Part shown: positions 51,971 through 61,509 of the stretch, piece by piece
How positions within the stretch are numbered: position 1 is the first letter of the stretch
Layout: every line of letters begins with the position of its first letter
NCBI GenBank assembly: GCA_000824805.1
Contig: CCNA01000034.1
Location: forward strand, 496,001-560,000
Length of the DNA stretch: 64,000 nucleotides
Source: Mesorhizobium sp. SOD10
Lineage (GTDB): Bacteria; Pseudomonadota; Alphaproteobacteria; Rhizobiales; Rhizobiaceae
Reading direction: 5' to 3'
Made by a program: the position numbers and the translations under genes
Notes under the pieces: generated by a model
The model's database searches: none
Told to the model about the DNA's origin: nothing
The model's input: the letters and a program-made list of their open reading frames with translations, nothing else

Positions 51971-52906
51971 ATGGATTTCAGCGCAGGCCATGGCTACCTC
52001 CTCATCGGCGGGCTCATCCTTGTCGGGGCCGGGCTGCTGATCATTTCGCTGATCGTCAATCTGCGCGTGGCGCACAGCGTGCGTGACGACGTGCGCCACC
52101 GCGAAAAACTGCTGGAATATTACCGCAACATTTTCTCGCAGCTGGGCGTGATCCTGATCGGCATCGGCGTCTCGCTGTTCATCTTCTTCTTCCAGCAGAA
52201 CTACCAGGACCAGCGCAAACGCGAGACCGAGCTGCAGCAGGTGCTCGCCAAGCTCGCCGCGCGTGTTGCCCGCGGAGCCCCCGTCATCGAAACGCTCGGC
52301 GAGTTCGACGAGGTGCTGGACCAGGGCGGCGCCTATATCGGCCCCGAACTCGGCGGAAACAACGCCGCCATCAGCGCCAAGGGAGCCGAACTCGGCAAGC
52401 AGGTCGAAAAGATCCTGCTGGTCGAGCGCGATGTCGACATTCGCGACTTCGATATCCTGAACATGTCGCGCGACCTCGAAAACACCTTCGTCATCAACGA
52501 GCTCGATCCGACGCTGTGGTTCAACATTGTGCGCGACGAGAACGAGATCAAATACGCCATGACGCAGCTCGGCCTCGACTACAAGGACCTGAATGACGCG
52601 ATCGGCGACGAGCCGGTCGAGGCGGCGGTCGCCAAGCCCGACAAGGAACAGAAGATCAAGCGCGAGGTGCTCGACATATTCTATGACGCCGATCTGCTGC
52701 GCCAACGCAGCAGGCGATTCCTCGCCCGCGCGTGCTGGCTGTTCAGCAAGGGCAAGAGCCTCGTCGGTGCGGCACCGGTCGAGGCGATCGAGGCCGACGC
52801 CAAGTCGCAGCAGCTATGGATCGAGCGCGCGAAACCGGTGCTGATGCAGACAAAGTCTGGCAGCGGCGACTGTTTCACACTGCTCCGATATGGTCGGGCG
52901 TCCTGA
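51971..52906 (+). CDS. Two-helix membrane protein with a long cytoplasmic coiled-coil region
   Basis: A 311-residue protein. It has two N-terminal hydrophobic helices (YLLIGGLILVGAGLLIISLI and the LGVILIGIGVSLFIFFF segment) separated by a charged loop. A charged region (QDQRKRETELQQVLAKLAAR) leads into a soluble domain of about 180 residues with the motif ELDPTLWFNIVRDENE. No family is recognised. It is divergent from the aminomutase gene with a gap of about 150 bases. Confidence 0.7.
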   Translation: MDFSAGHGYLLIGGLILVGAGLLIISLIVNLRVAHSVRDDVRHREKLLEYYRNIFSQLGVILIGIGVSLFIFFFQQNYQDQRKRETELQQVLAKLAARVARGAPVIETLGEFDEVLDQGGAYIGPELGGNNAAISAKGAELGKQVEKILLVERDVDIRDFDILNMSRDLENTFVINELDPTLWFNIVRDENEIKYAMTQLGLDYKDLNDAIGDEPVEAAVAKPDKEQKIKREVLDIFYDADLLRQRSRRFLARACWLFSKGKSLVGAAPVEAIEADAKSQQLWIERAKPVLMQTKSGSGDCFTLLRYGRAS

Positions 52907-52920
52907 CCGCTTGGCCGTCC

Positions 52921-54477
52921 TCAATCGTGGATCCGCCGCAGCGTCCCAAGATGATCGTCGTCGAGGAACCCGATGGTGATCGCCGATGCTTTGCCGTCCG
53001 GGCCGACGACAAAGCTTACTCCTGCCGGCCTGTCCGGGGTCTCGGCGTCGGGATAGGTCAGGAACAGATCACCGTCGAAATGTGTCAGCGAATAAGACCG
53101 CGCCCCGGCGGGCCCCACCTTGAGCAGCAGGCCGTCGCCCGCCCCCGATACGACCGCGTCGCCGATGAAGTCGTTGGCGTAGCGGCCGGCATAGGCGCCA
53201 GCCGGCCGCGGCGGCGTCGGCGGAGACGGCGGCCGGGCATAGGCGGCCTTGGCCGCCTCGACCGTGGGGCCGAACAGCCCGACATAGATGCCGTTCCACG
53301 CCTCGATCCAATCCTTCTCGACTTTGCCGTCAAAGACGAGATCGGCGAAGCTGTCGGACAGTCCCTCGGGCACACCTGTCGGAAAAGCGTTGGCGAGAAT
53401 GACGATGCCGAGCTTCTCCTCCGGAAAGATCGTCACCAGTGTGCGGGCGCCGACGCTGAAGGCACCGGCATGGCCCCAGCTCAGTCCGTGCCGGCCGAAT
53501 TCGATGTTCCAGCCGAGGCCATAAAAGGATTCGCCGCCGGTGACCGGGTTCTTGCCGCGCGTCATAAGGGGCACGTGGGTCTGGGCCAGCGCATCGGCGG
53601 CAATCAGCTTCTTGCCGGCATAGACGCCGTCGCCGAGCAGCAGGCGGACCCATTGCGCGAGATCGCGCGCCGTGGAGTTGACGCCGCCGGCGGGCGCCTG
53701 AGCGTCCGGATCGCGCTTAATCTTCGCTGCCCAGGCACCGTCGACCCTGACATGGAGTGCGGCGCGATCAGCCTGCTCCAGGAAATCCGCATGGCGGGAG
53801 CTGGTCGAAGCCATTCCTAGCGGACGGTAGAGCTTCTCCTCGGCGACTTCTTCCCAGGGCTTGCCTGTCGGCCTGGCGGCCGCGACGGCACCCTCGGTCA
53901 GTCCGAAATTGGAGTAGGAGTAGCCGGCGCGAAAGCTCGACGATGGCGGCACGAAGCGCAGGCGGTGGAGGATCGTGGCGCGATCGTAGCCTATGTCCTC
54001 GAGATCGTCTCCGGCGGTGCCCGGAAGTCCGCTGCGATGCGAGAACAGGTCGCGGATGGTGAGTTCACTCGTTGGATAGGGATCGGCAAGCCGGAAGGCC
54101 GGATCGAGGTCCGCGACCTTGGAATCCCAGGATACTGCTCCGTCGCTGACCAGCGCGGCCACGACCGTGGCCGAGACCGGCTTGGAGAGCGAAGCAATCT
54201 GGAACACCGTGTCGGCATCGACTGCCTCCGGCTTCCCGACTTCTCGATGACCGAAGCCCTTGAGGAAGACCACCTCGTCATTGTGCACGACGGCGATGGC
54301 GAGGCCGGGAACACCGCCATTGGCGACGAGGTCTTGCGCCAGCGTTTCGAGCTTCGATAACGCAGCGGTGACCCGCTCGGGTGTGATGGGGTCGGCCGCC
54401 GCCACATGGGACCAAAGGGCGAGCCCGGCGGCCACAGCCCAAATTCTCAATTGACAGAGATTCCGATTAAGCCGCAT
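52921..54477 (-). CDS. Exported serine hydrolase of the beta-lactamase class C family
   Basis: A 518-residue protein. A signal peptide (ending SHVAAADP) is followed by the penicillin-binding/class C fold with SxxK (IASLSKP, Ser96-Lys99), YxN (YSYSNFG) and the HxG (WGHAGAF) in place of KTG. The last 100 residues form an added beta domain. Such enzymes range from peptidases to esterases; antibiotic resistance should not be assumed. GGGAGGGG precedes ATG 54477. Confidence 0.85.
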   Translation of the reverse strand: MRLNRNLCQLRIWAVAAGLALWSHVAAADPITPERVTAALSKLETLAQDLVANGGVPGLAIAVVHNDEVVFLKGFGHREVGKPEAVDADTVFQIASLSKPVSATVVAALVSDGAVSWDSKVADLDPAFRLADPYPTSELTIRDLFSHRSGLPGTAGDDLEDIGYDRATILHRLRFVPPSSSFRAGYSYSNFGLTEGAVAAARPTGKPWEEVAEEKLYRPLGMASTSSRHADFLEQADRAALHVRVDGAWAAKIKRDPDAQAPAGGVNSTARDLAQWVRLLLGDGVYAGKKLIAADALAQTHVPLMTRGKNPVTGGESFYGLGWNIEFGRHGLSWGHAGAFSVGARTLVTIFPEEKLGIVILANAFPTGVPEGLSDSFADLVFDGKVEKDWIEAWNGIYVGLFGPTVEAAKAAYARPPSPPTPPRPAGAYAGRYANDFIGDAVVSGAGDGLLLKVGPAGARSYSLTHFDGDLFLTYPDAETPDRPAGVSFVVGPDGKASAITIGFLDDDHLGTLRRIHD

Positions 54478-54701
54478 GCGCGCCCTCCCCTCCCTGCACT
54501 CACCAGGCCATAGTACAGGCTGGCGCGCACGCGGCCAATCCTTGCACGGCCATCCTCCGCAGCTTCGGACGATTGGCAGGGAGGGAAACACTGGTGAGCC
54601 AGGGGCTCGACTTTCGCCGCAATCGACCCGCGCCCTCCTTTCGGGCAATCTCACCCAACGGCGATCATGGGGAGATGATCTGCCGTCGAGGGAGGATAGC
54701 C

Positions 54702-56360
54702 ATGATCAAGACGCAGGCGCTGCCGCGCTATGAGGACGCCGTTCGGCGCTTCCGCATCGAGGACGAGATCGCGCGGCTGAATGGCGATCCGGCGACCGGC
54801 ATCAACGCCTATGTCGAATCTTGCGGCCGCTATGCAGGCCAAAACCGGCTGGCGCTGCGTGCGATCTCGGCGGCCGGCGAACTGCGCGAATACTCCTTCG
54901 ACGATCTGGCAGACATGTCCGGCCGCGTCGGCACGATGCTGAAGGCGCTTGGCGTCGGTCCCGGCGATGTCGTTGCCGGCATGCTGCCGCGCATTCCGGA
55001 ATTGGTGGCGCTGATCCTCGGCACGTGGCGTGTCGGCGCGGTCTACCAGCCTCTGTTCACCGCCTTCGGGCCGAAGGCGATCGAGCATCGTCTCAGCTAC
55101 AGCAAGGCGAAGCTGGTGGTGACCAACCCCGCCAATCGCGGCAAGCTCGACGAGGTGGACAACCATCCGCGCATCGCCACCATCCTAGACTCCGGTGACG
55201 TCCTGCGCGCCGGCGATGTCGATTTCCGCGCCGCCCTTGCCGCCGCCTCCCCTGACTGCGAACCAGTGATGCGCAAGGGGTCGGACCTGTTCATGATGAT
55301 GTCGACCTCGGGCACGACCGGGCATCCGAAGGGCGTGCCGGTGCCGCTCAGCGCGCTGCTTGCCTTCGGCGCCTATATGCGCGACGCGATCGGGCTCACG
55401 CCCGACGACGTGTTCTGGAACATCGCCGATCCCGGCTGGGCCTACGGGCTCTACTACGCCATCACCGGGCCCTTGCAGCTCGGCATCGCCACCACCTTCT
55501 ACGAAGGCGCCTTCAACGCCAAATCGACATACGACATCATCGAGCGTCTGGGCGTCACCAGCCTTGCCGGCTCGCCGACGGCCTATCGCCTGCTGATGGC
55601 GGAAGGACCGGAGGCAGCCGCGCGCGTCAAAGGAAAGCTGCGCGTGGTGAGCAGCGCCGGCGAGCCGCTCAATCCGGAAGTGATCCGCTGGTTCGACGCC
55701 AACCTCGCCGCGCCCATCCACGACCATTACGGCCAGACCGAGAACGGCATGATGGTCAACAACCACCACGGACTTAGGCATCCTATCCGCGCGGGCTCCG
55801 CCGGCTTCGCGATGCCGGGTTATCGCATGGTGGTGCTCGACGACGAAGGCAACGAGCTCGGCCCCAACCAGCCCGGCGTGCTCGCGGTCGACATCGCGAA
55901 CTCACCGCTGCGCTGGTTCGGCGGCTACCACGAGGCGGAAACGCCGGCTATCGCGGGCGGCTATTACCGCACCGGCGACACGGTGGAATATGAGCCGGAC
56001 GGCTCCGTCTCCTTCATCGGCCGCGCCGACGACGTCATCACCTCGTCCGGCTACCGCATCGGGCCGTTCGATGTCGAAAGCGCGCTGATCGAGCATCCGG
56101 CCGTCAACGAGGCGGCGGTGGTCGGCGTGCCCGATCCGCAGCGCACCGAGATCGTCAAGGCCTTCGTGGTGCTGGCGCCCTCCTTCAGGGGCAGCGAAGC
56201 ACTTGCCGAGGAACTCGCCCAGCATGTGAAGAAGCGGCTATCGGCGCATTCCTATCCGCGCGAGGTCGAGTTCGTCAGCGAACTGCCGAAGACGCCGAGC
56301 GGCAAGATCCAGCGCTTCCTGCTGCGCAAGGCCGAGGTGGAGAAGCGGAAAGCGGAATAA
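54702..56360 (+). CDS. AMP-dependent acyl-CoA synthetase
   Basis: A 552-residue ANL-superfamily ligase. The P-loop MSTSGTTGHPKG, YRTGDTVEYEPDG and the C-terminal lysine motif KTPSGKIQR are intact. It activates a carboxylic acid as acyl-AMP and transfers it to CoA, probably a short or medium-chain acid (acetyl-CoA synthetase-like architecture). AGGGAGGATAG precedes ATG 54702. It is divergent from the serine hydrolase. Confidence 0.88.
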   Translation: MIKTQALPRYEDAVRRFRIEDEIARLNGDPATGINAYVESCGRYAGQNRLALRAISAAGELREYSFDDLADMSGRVGTMLKALGVGPGDVVAGMLPRIPELVALILGTWRVGAVYQPLFTAFGPKAIEHRLSYSKAKLVVTNPANRGKLDEVDNHPRIATILDSGDVLRAGDVDFRAALAAASPDCEPVMRKGSDLFMMMSTSGTTGHPKGVPVPLSALLAFGAYMRDAIGLTPDDVFWNIADPGWAYGLYYAITGPLQLGIATTFYEGAFNAKSTYDIIERLGVTSLAGSPTAYRLLMAEGPEAAARVKGKLRVVSSAGEPLNPEVIRWFDANLAAPIHDHYGQTENGMMVNNHHGLRHPIRAGSAGFAMPGYRMVVLDDEGNELGPNQPGVLAVDIANSPLRWFGGYHEAETPAIAGGYYRTGDTVEYEPDGSVSFIGRADDVITSSGYRIGPFDVESALIEHPAVNEAAVVGVPDPQRTEIVKAFVVLAPSFRGSEALAEELAQHVKKRLSAHSYPREVEFVSELPKTPSGKIQRFLLRKAEVEKRKAE

Positions 56361-56452
56361 AGATTTGCCTCCCTCGATTTCCGCCACGCAAAAGCCGCCA
56401 AGTCGGGCGATGGCTGCCAAGGGCATTTGATCGCTAACCTTGGGGTCGCAGC

Positions 56453-57346
56453 ATGCGGTTGGTCTTTACGCTTCTCTTTGCACTGGCGGGCAGCACGGCA
56501 CTCGCCGCCTCGCCGGAAGACGATTATGTCGCTGCGCGCGACAAGGCGATCGCCGATATCACCGCGCAGGAAAGCTCCAATACGGCCATCGAAACCATCG
56601 ACGCGCAGAACGAGAAGGCGCTGGCCGATCTCCAGCAGCGTCTCGCCGCCATGCTCGGCCCGCTTTCGGTCAAGGGTTTTCCGGCGACCGGCACCAACAA
56701 CATCGAGAGCCTCAACGCTTCCGACATCGGCTATGGCATGCTCGACGGATTGCGGTATGCCCAGAGCGACGACGGCCCCAGCATCGTCGTCTCGACGCGT
56801 GGGCTGACCGAGCGCTGGCTCCAGTCCAAATCGGCCGAGACGGAAGCGGATTTCAAGCTCCCCACCGACATCGGCGCGGCGCTGAAGCTCGATGGTTTCT
56901 ACACTCAGGCCATCGGCAGTGATGCCGCCTTCTCCGGCACCCTCGACTTTGCGCTGAAGAAGCCCGACGGCGCCGACATGGCGGTCGCCCGGCTCGGCGG
57001 CTGGACGCAGGATGTCGGGCCGATCTATGACCAGCATGTGGTGGTGGCGGTTGTGAAAGGCGACCGCGTGCTGATCGCCGAGGCGCCAGCCTCGCCTGCG
57101 GTGCCGAAGATCGCGGCCTGCGATTCGATCTGGGCAGCCGCCGACGCGGCAGCGCAGAAAGCCCAGCAGGCCGATCAGGGTTCGGACCAGGACGACCCGC
57201 AGGCTTCCGATCCTGCAAACGCCGCCTGGGAGAAGGGCGACGCCGACTACCGCGCCTGCATGGCCCAGCGCCTGCCCGGCGATCCTTCCTTCCCGGCGCT
57301 GCTCAAGGAGGCGCAGGACCTCGCCGACGGCATGGCGGGGAAATAG
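56453..57346 (+). CDS. Exported hypothetical protein
   Basis: A 297-residue protein with a signal peptide (MRLVFTLLFALAGSTALAA). The mature part contains a helical opening (NEKALADLQQRLAAMLGP) and then alternating strands; near the end AACDSIWAAAD and RACMAQRLPG each have a single Cys that could pair. No family is recognised. The gene follows the acyl-CoA synthetase on the same strand by 92 bases. Confidence 0.65.
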   Translation: MRLVFTLLFALAGSTALAASPEDDYVAARDKAIADITAQESSNTAIETIDAQNEKALADLQQRLAAMLGPLSVKGFPATGTNNIESLNASDIGYGMLDGLRYAQSDDGPSIVVSTRGLTERWLQSKSAETEADFKLPTDIGAALKLDGFYTQAIGSDAAFSGTLDFALKKPDGADMAVARLGGWTQDVGPIYDQHVVVAVVKGDRVLIAEAPASPAVPKIAACDSIWAAADAAAQKAQQADQGSDQDDPQASDPANAAWEKGDADYRACMAQRLPGDPSFPALLKEAQDLADGMAGK

Positions 57347-57383
57347 CCGGCCAGAGCGATCTCCGAAACTGCGCAGAAATTTC

Positions 57384-58808
57384 TCAGCTCCCGTTCGCCC
57401 GCATGTTGCGCCGGGGGACACGCCGCGGGGCGGGACGCACCGTTTCCGCGATGATCCCGTTGGCTTGAGGCGCGCCATCCTTGCGCGACCTTGCGTCGGT
57501 CACCCGATGCAGGCGCTCGTAGGGCAGCAATTCCCGGATGCGGGCATTGAGCGCTTCGACCTCGGCGCGCAGGTCCTCGCATTCCTGCTTCTGGATATCG
57601 AGCTGGATTTGCTCGGAAGCCTGTTGCAGCGAAAGCTGTGAGAGATTGGTGGTGACTACCGACAGGTTCTTCTTGTCGGCGTCGCTCTCGTCCTTGAGTA
57701 CGGCGAGCCTTTCCTCCGCAATCTGGCGTTCGGTGGCAGCGTCGCTCAACTGCGCCTTGAGCCTGGTGATTTCGGCCGTGGCTTCGCCATTGTCGGTCGA
57801 GACCTGATCCAGACGCGACTGCAGTTCCTGGATCTCGGCACGCAAACCGCGCATTTCCGCCTGGCTGCGCGCCAATTCGGCGGCGCTGTCGCTTTCGGCT
57901 ATCCGCGCCGCCTCGGCTGTTTCGGCAAGCTTGGCCTGCGTTGCCTCTAGCGCCTTCTGCAGCCGTGTCTCTTCCTTTTCGTGGTTGCCGAGTTGAGCCA
58001 TCAGCTCGGCGATATGGGCGGTTTCGCTGGCGTGGGTTGCCGCGAACTCGTCGAATTTGTGCCGGGCTTCCGCCTCGCGCTTTTGCGCCTGCTCCAGATC
58101 GACCGCGAGGCCGACCTGCTTTTCACGCAGCAGCTTGTTCTCGGCGCCGCGCCTGTCGACTTCAACGGTCTTGGCGGTCAGGACCTTGACGATCTCGCCG
58201 AACTCCTTCTCGCGCCTGGCGTTCTCATTGCTCATCTCCACCAGCTTCAGGCGCACGGCCGCCAGCGCGGAGCGCAACTGCTCCCGGTCTTGAACGAGGC
58301 TCGCCTCGCGTTGCTGCCAGGCCTCGGCCGCGCCGTCGCGCTCACGCTGCTTGCGTGCGGCGTCGAGCAATTGTTCCGAAAGCGCCTTGTGCTCGGTGGT
58401 GAGCGCGAGGTTTGCCAGCTCCAGCTCGTTGGAACGCAACACGTCGCGATGGAAGACATTGAGGATTTCGCGCGTCATATGATGCGCGGTGGCGATCTCC
58501 GCCAGTTTCGCCTCGATCTCCTGCAGATGCCCCTGCCCGTCGCGGAAAAGCCCGGCAACCGCCTCCAAGGCGGCGAGCCGCGTCTGGGTATGTGGCGTCA
58601 GCCGCGATGGAGCTGCCTCGGGCTGAGCTTCGGGCGGCGGATTCTCATCGCTTGCCACCAGCTCCTGGCCGGCAACGGTATCGTCCTCCGACGGCGGCCG
58701 TTCGTCATCTTTAAGAACGTCCTCGAATGCTTCCGCCAGATCCGATTGGAGTTCTTGAAACTCCTTGTCGACGTCCTCGGCCCGCTTGATCAGAGACTTG
58801 AAATTCAT
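57384..58808 (-). CDS. Long coiled-coil protein
   Basis: A 474-residue acidic protein of which about 330 residues (roughly 90-430) are heptad-rich coiled coil, without membrane segment or signal. The start (MNFKSLIKRAEDVDKEFQEL) is also coiled. It looks like a cytoskeletal or scaffold protein; rhizobia carry several such proteins related to polar growth, but I cannot assign it. ATG 58808 is preceded by GTG 58811, also in frame. Confidence 0.7.
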   Translation of the reverse strand: MNFKSLIKRAEDVDKEFQELQSDLAEAFEDVLKDDERPPSEDDTVAGQELVASDENPPPEAQPEAAPSRLTPHTQTRLAALEAVAGLFRDGQGHLQEIEAKLAEIATAHHMTREILNVFHRDVLRSNELELANLALTTEHKALSEQLLDAARKQRERDGAAEAWQQREASLVQDREQLRSALAAVRLKLVEMSNENARREKEFGEIVKVLTAKTVEVDRRGAENKLLREKQVGLAVDLEQAQKREAEARHKFDEFAATHASETAHIAELMAQLGNHEKEETRLQKALEATQAKLAETAEAARIAESDSAAELARSQAEMRGLRAEIQELQSRLDQVSTDNGEATAEITRLKAQLSDAATERQIAEERLAVLKDESDADKKNLSVVTTNLSQLSLQQASEQIQLDIQKQECEDLRAEVEALNARIRELLPYERLHRVTDARSRKDGAPQANGIIAETVRPAPRRVPRRNMRANGS

Positions 58809-59238
58809 CACGGCACATCCCTTACGCTCGACGACACACCCTTTTTACGCTCGCCCCCGGGCGTACTTAACGAGTTGCTAATTTATCTCTTTACCTGCCG
58901 TCCGGGAAGCCTATGCAAAGGAAACCGAAATTAAGGTCATCGCCGGTCCCAATCTTATGCGGATCCGCTGTCAGGTGATCTCCCGTCCGTTCCTAACATA
59001 GGTTATCTTGTCTCTGGATGGATGCTCAGAGCCTGGGTCGAAAAAGGCAAAGACAGCGAGCTGCTTGTCATCATTCACATGACCGATGCGAAGACTTCTG
59101 GACGGAAAAGAGAAGCCCCGTCGCATAAATTTCTGTCCCAGGCCGCGCCTGATGGATCGGGCGCGCTGCGCGACCATCCGGTTCTCATGGAGGATTGCGA
59201 CGCGGGAGGCGCATCGACCGACCTCCCGCGTCGATGCA
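58809..59238. other. Intergenic region between the coiled-coil and Hsp20 genes
   Basis: About 430 bases. It holds the coiled-coil promoter at its left end and, at its right end, the hairpin after hsp20. Two short frames near 58971-59249 on either strand have no ribosome binding site and are not supported. Confidence 0.5.
59198..59233 (-). terminator. Hairpin after the Hsp20 gene
   Basis: CGACGCGGGAGG (59198-59209) pairs exactly with CCTCCCGCGTCG (59222-59233), loop of 12, five bases after the Hsp20 stop codon. No T-run follows, so it may be a stabilising end or a Rho-assisted stop. Confidence 0.55.
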
Positions 59239-59748
59239 TCAACTCTTGATGTCGATGCGCTTGACCTGCGACTGGGCCTTTTCGCTCTTCGGCAGGGTGA
59301 CGGTCAGGACGCCGTTCCTGAAGCGCGCCTCCACCTCGTCTTCTTTGACCTCGTAGCCGACCGGGATGCGGCGTTCGAAGTGGCCATAATAACGTTCGGA
59401 GAACTGTCTATCCTTGTCATCCGTCTCGGAGCGTTTCTCGCCTCGCAGCGTCAGCACACCGTCGTCGAGCAGAACCTCGATGTCTTTCTGTTCGAGGCCC
59501 GGCACCTCGGCCATCACCTTGATCTCCTTCTCGCCGTTGGAGATCTCGACGCTCGGCCAACCAGCGCCGACGGCGGAAACACCGCCAAAGGACGGTAACC
59601 GGCTGTCGAAGCCGCGGAAAACATCGTCGAACAGGCGGTTCACCTCACGATGCAGCGACAGGAACGGATCGCGCTCGCCGTCGCGGAACAAGCTTGGAAC
59701 CTGGTTGCCGCTGCTCCGGCCCCAGGGAATCAGATCACGGACGCTCAT
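59239..59748 (-). CDS. Small heat shock protein (Hsp20 family)
   Basis: A 169-residue small heat shock protein with an alpha-crystallin domain (about 65-160: VEISNGEKEIKVMAEVPGL then VLLDDGVLTLRGEK, and RNGVLTVTLPK) and the C-terminal IxI-type motif. It binds unfolding proteins as an oligomer. AAAGGAGGAAACC is a strong ribosome binding site. A second Hsp20 gene of the IbpA type lies upstream on the same strand. Confidence 0.92.
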   Translation of the reverse strand: MSVRDLIPWGRSSGNQVPSLFRDGERDPFLSLHREVNRLFDDVFRGFDSRLPSFGGVSAVGAGWPSVEISNGEKEIKVMAEVPGLEQKDIEVLLDDGVLTLRGEKRSETDDKDRQFSERYYGHFERRIPVGYEVKEDEVEARFRNGVLTVTLPKSEKAQSQVKRIDIKS

Positions 59749-59843
59749 GGTTTCCTCCTTTCTGTTCACCGGTTTGCAAAAGCTTCCTGCCGCGCCGGGC
59801 GATGTGCCCGGCGCGTCGCGCGGATGCGCTGACAGGCGGCTCC

Positions 59844-60317
59844 TCAGGCGGCCTGCTTCTCGCCTTCGATCTTCTTCGTTGCGCCTTTGGGCGCCCTGTC
59901 GGCTGCGATTTCGATCCGGCGCGGTTTCATCTCTTCGGGAATCTCACGCTTCAGATCGATCGTCAGCAGGCCATTCACCAAGCTGGCACCGACGACTTTG
60001 ACATGGTCGGCAAGCTCGAAGCGGCGCTGGAATGCGCGACCGGCGATGCCGCGATGCAGGTACTCACCCTTATCCTCGCCGGCTTTCTGGCCTGAGACCA
60101 TGAGCATGTTCTGCTCCTGGGTGATGGCCAGTTCGTCCTGCGCGAAGCCTGCCACCGCCATGGTGATGCGGTAGTCGTCTTCCGCGGTCTTGGCGATATC
60201 GTAGGGTGGCCAATTGTCGACGGTGTCGATCCGGCTCGCCGTTTCGAGGGCGTTCAGCATTCGATCGAAACCGATGCTCGACCGGAACAGGGGACTGAAG
60301 TCAAACGTGGTTCTCAT
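59844..60317 (-). CDS. Small heat shock protein (Hsp20, IbpA-like)
   Basis: A 157-residue protein that opens MRTTFDFSPLFRSSIGFDRM, typical of the IbpA class, followed by an alpha-crystallin domain (YRITMAVAGFAQDELAITQE; LVNGLLTIDLKREIPEE). GGAGGATG precedes ATG 60317. The two Hsp20 types next to each other fit a heteromeric small-heat-shock system. ROSE-type thermosensor RNA elements often precede such genes in rhizobia, but only a short 5' leader could exist here and I see no ROSE pattern. Confidence 0.92.
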   Translation of the reverse strand: MRTTFDFSPLFRSSIGFDRMLNALETASRIDTVDNWPPYDIAKTAEDDYRITMAVAGFAQDELAITQEQNMLMVSGQKAGEDKGEYLHRGIAGRAFQRRFELADHVKVVGASLVNGLLTIDLKREIPEEMKPRRIEIAADRAPKGATKKIEGEKQAA

Positions 60318-60536
60318 AGCTACATCCTCCATTGAGCAACATAGATACGAGGGACGCCAAGGAAGCGGCGCCCCTTGACCTTGCCGGTCTCTCAAGCACC
60401 GACGAAATCGATCTGGGAATTCAGGGCCGGGACGTCAAGGCCCAGCCCGGAAGCCGCTTTCAACGTCGTGAAAAAGTCTTCGCCTGCATGCGGAAGAGCG
60501 GCCGCACGACGAGCGCCTTGGCGGCGCAGCCGATCT

Positions 60537-60815
60537 TCAATGGATCGCGATGATCCCGTCGACGGCCCGCCATTCCGATGGCCTGATGAGCCGATGATGG
60601 GCGACGCGGACAGAATGCAAGGCGCCTGCCAGCTCGCGCTCCCAAAATCCCAGAAAACCCCTCAGCGTGGGGAAATCCGGGGCGAGATCATAGTCCTGCC
60701 ACACGTAGAGCTGGAGCAGGCTGGGATGGTCCGGCAGATGGTAGTGGATCTCGGCAGTGGTCAAGCCATAGCCATTCATCTGCAAGCGGAATTCCGTGCT
60801 GACCGTGCTCGCCAT
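60537..60815 (-). CDS. usg: Usg family protein
   Basis: A 92-residue protein with the family pattern STEFRLQMNGYGLTTAEIHY, YVWQDYDLAPDFP and GALHSVRVAHHRLIRPSEWR. Usg proteins are conserved in alphaproteobacteria and unassigned. The gene follows the preceding small gene by 12 bases, so they are very likely co-transcribed. Confidence 0.85.
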   Translation of the reverse strand: MASTVSTEFRLQMNGYGLTTAEIHYHLPDHPSLLQLYVWQDYDLAPDFPTLRGFLGFWERELAGALHSVRVAHHRLIRPSEWRAVDGIIAIH

Positions 60816-60827
60816 CGCCTTCGGCCC

Positions 60828-61175
60828 TCACGCGCTCAGCCGGTCGACCAGTTGCCGGTGGTCGTCATCGGCAGGGCCGGTCGGCGGCGGAGCGAGCGCA
60901 TCCAGCCGGCGCAGCGCATCCATGATCTCGTCGAAGGAGACCGGCCGTTCGGCCCCTGGCGGCTGGCGCAGCGCCGGCATCGATTCCACGGCGCAGGCGT
61001 CGGATGCCCAGGACGAAAGGATCGCCCGCTTTTCCCAAATGTCGAGCGAGCTGTCCTCCAGCACATCCCGCGGGTGCTGGAAATGGCTGGCCGGGGACAG
61101 CAGCCGGTCGAGCGAAAGGTCTGATATTTCGGGAGCTAGGGAAGGAATGATCGGCGAAAGTGTCTGTCGGTCCAT
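60828..61175 (-). CDS. Conserved rhizobial hypothetical protein upstream of usg
   Basis: A 115-residue protein with the pattern SHFQHPRDVLEDSSLDIWEK, RAILSSWASDACAVESMPAL and SFDEIMDALRRLD, known from many Rhizobiales where it precedes usg. Function unknown. GGAGGAC precedes ATG 61175. Its promoter region is shared with groES, which is divergent 335 bases away. Confidence 0.8.
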   Translation of the reverse strand: MDRQTLSPIIPSLAPEISDLSLDRLLSPASHFQHPRDVLEDSSLDIWEKRAILSSWASDACAVESMPALRQPPGAERPVSFDEIMDALRRLDALAPPPTGPADDDHRQLVDRLSA

Positions 61176-61331
61176 TTCTGTCCTCCGTCTCCAAAAACTC
61201 CTTGCTGTTTCAGCGTTCAATTTCTCGGCAGACCTGGCGCTGCCGGGCGCCGATAATTTTGTTCAGCTCAATCGCGAATTCAAGCCTCTCCTTTATCGGC
61301 ACGATCGAATTTACCGCATGTTTTCAGCGCG

Positions 61332-61358
61332 CTAGCACTCCAGGGTCGAGAGTGCCAA
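61332..61358. promoter_or_regulatory. CIRCE element (HrcA operator) of groESL
   Basis: CTAGCACTC (61332-61340), nine bases, GAGTGCCAA (61350-61358): eight of the nine positions of each arm fit the TTAGCACTC-N9-GAGTGCTAA consensus. HrcA binding here represses groESL. A candidate heat-shock -35 (CCCCCTTGAAA) lies at 61372-61382. Confidence 0.9.
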
Positions 61359-61509
61359 AAATTTTGCGACACCCCCTTGAAAGTAGAAGAAGGCAAAATT
61401 AGCTCGACATGCGCGCGACGCCGAAAGGGTCGCGCGAGCCCCGCTCCGGGTCCTGCCGGCCCGGAGCGGAGGAACCTCTCGCAATCTGTTTGTCCTGAAG
61501 GAGAACGAT

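Noticed and set aside
59022..59249. 75-codon plus-strand frame before the Hsp20 gene end
   Set aside because: No ribosome binding site; it runs through the terminator hairpin and into the Hsp20 gene.
60332..60553. 73-codon frame from TTG between the IbpA-like and usg genes
   Set aside because: There is no ribosome binding site and no recognisable pattern, and it overlaps the end of usg on the other strand.
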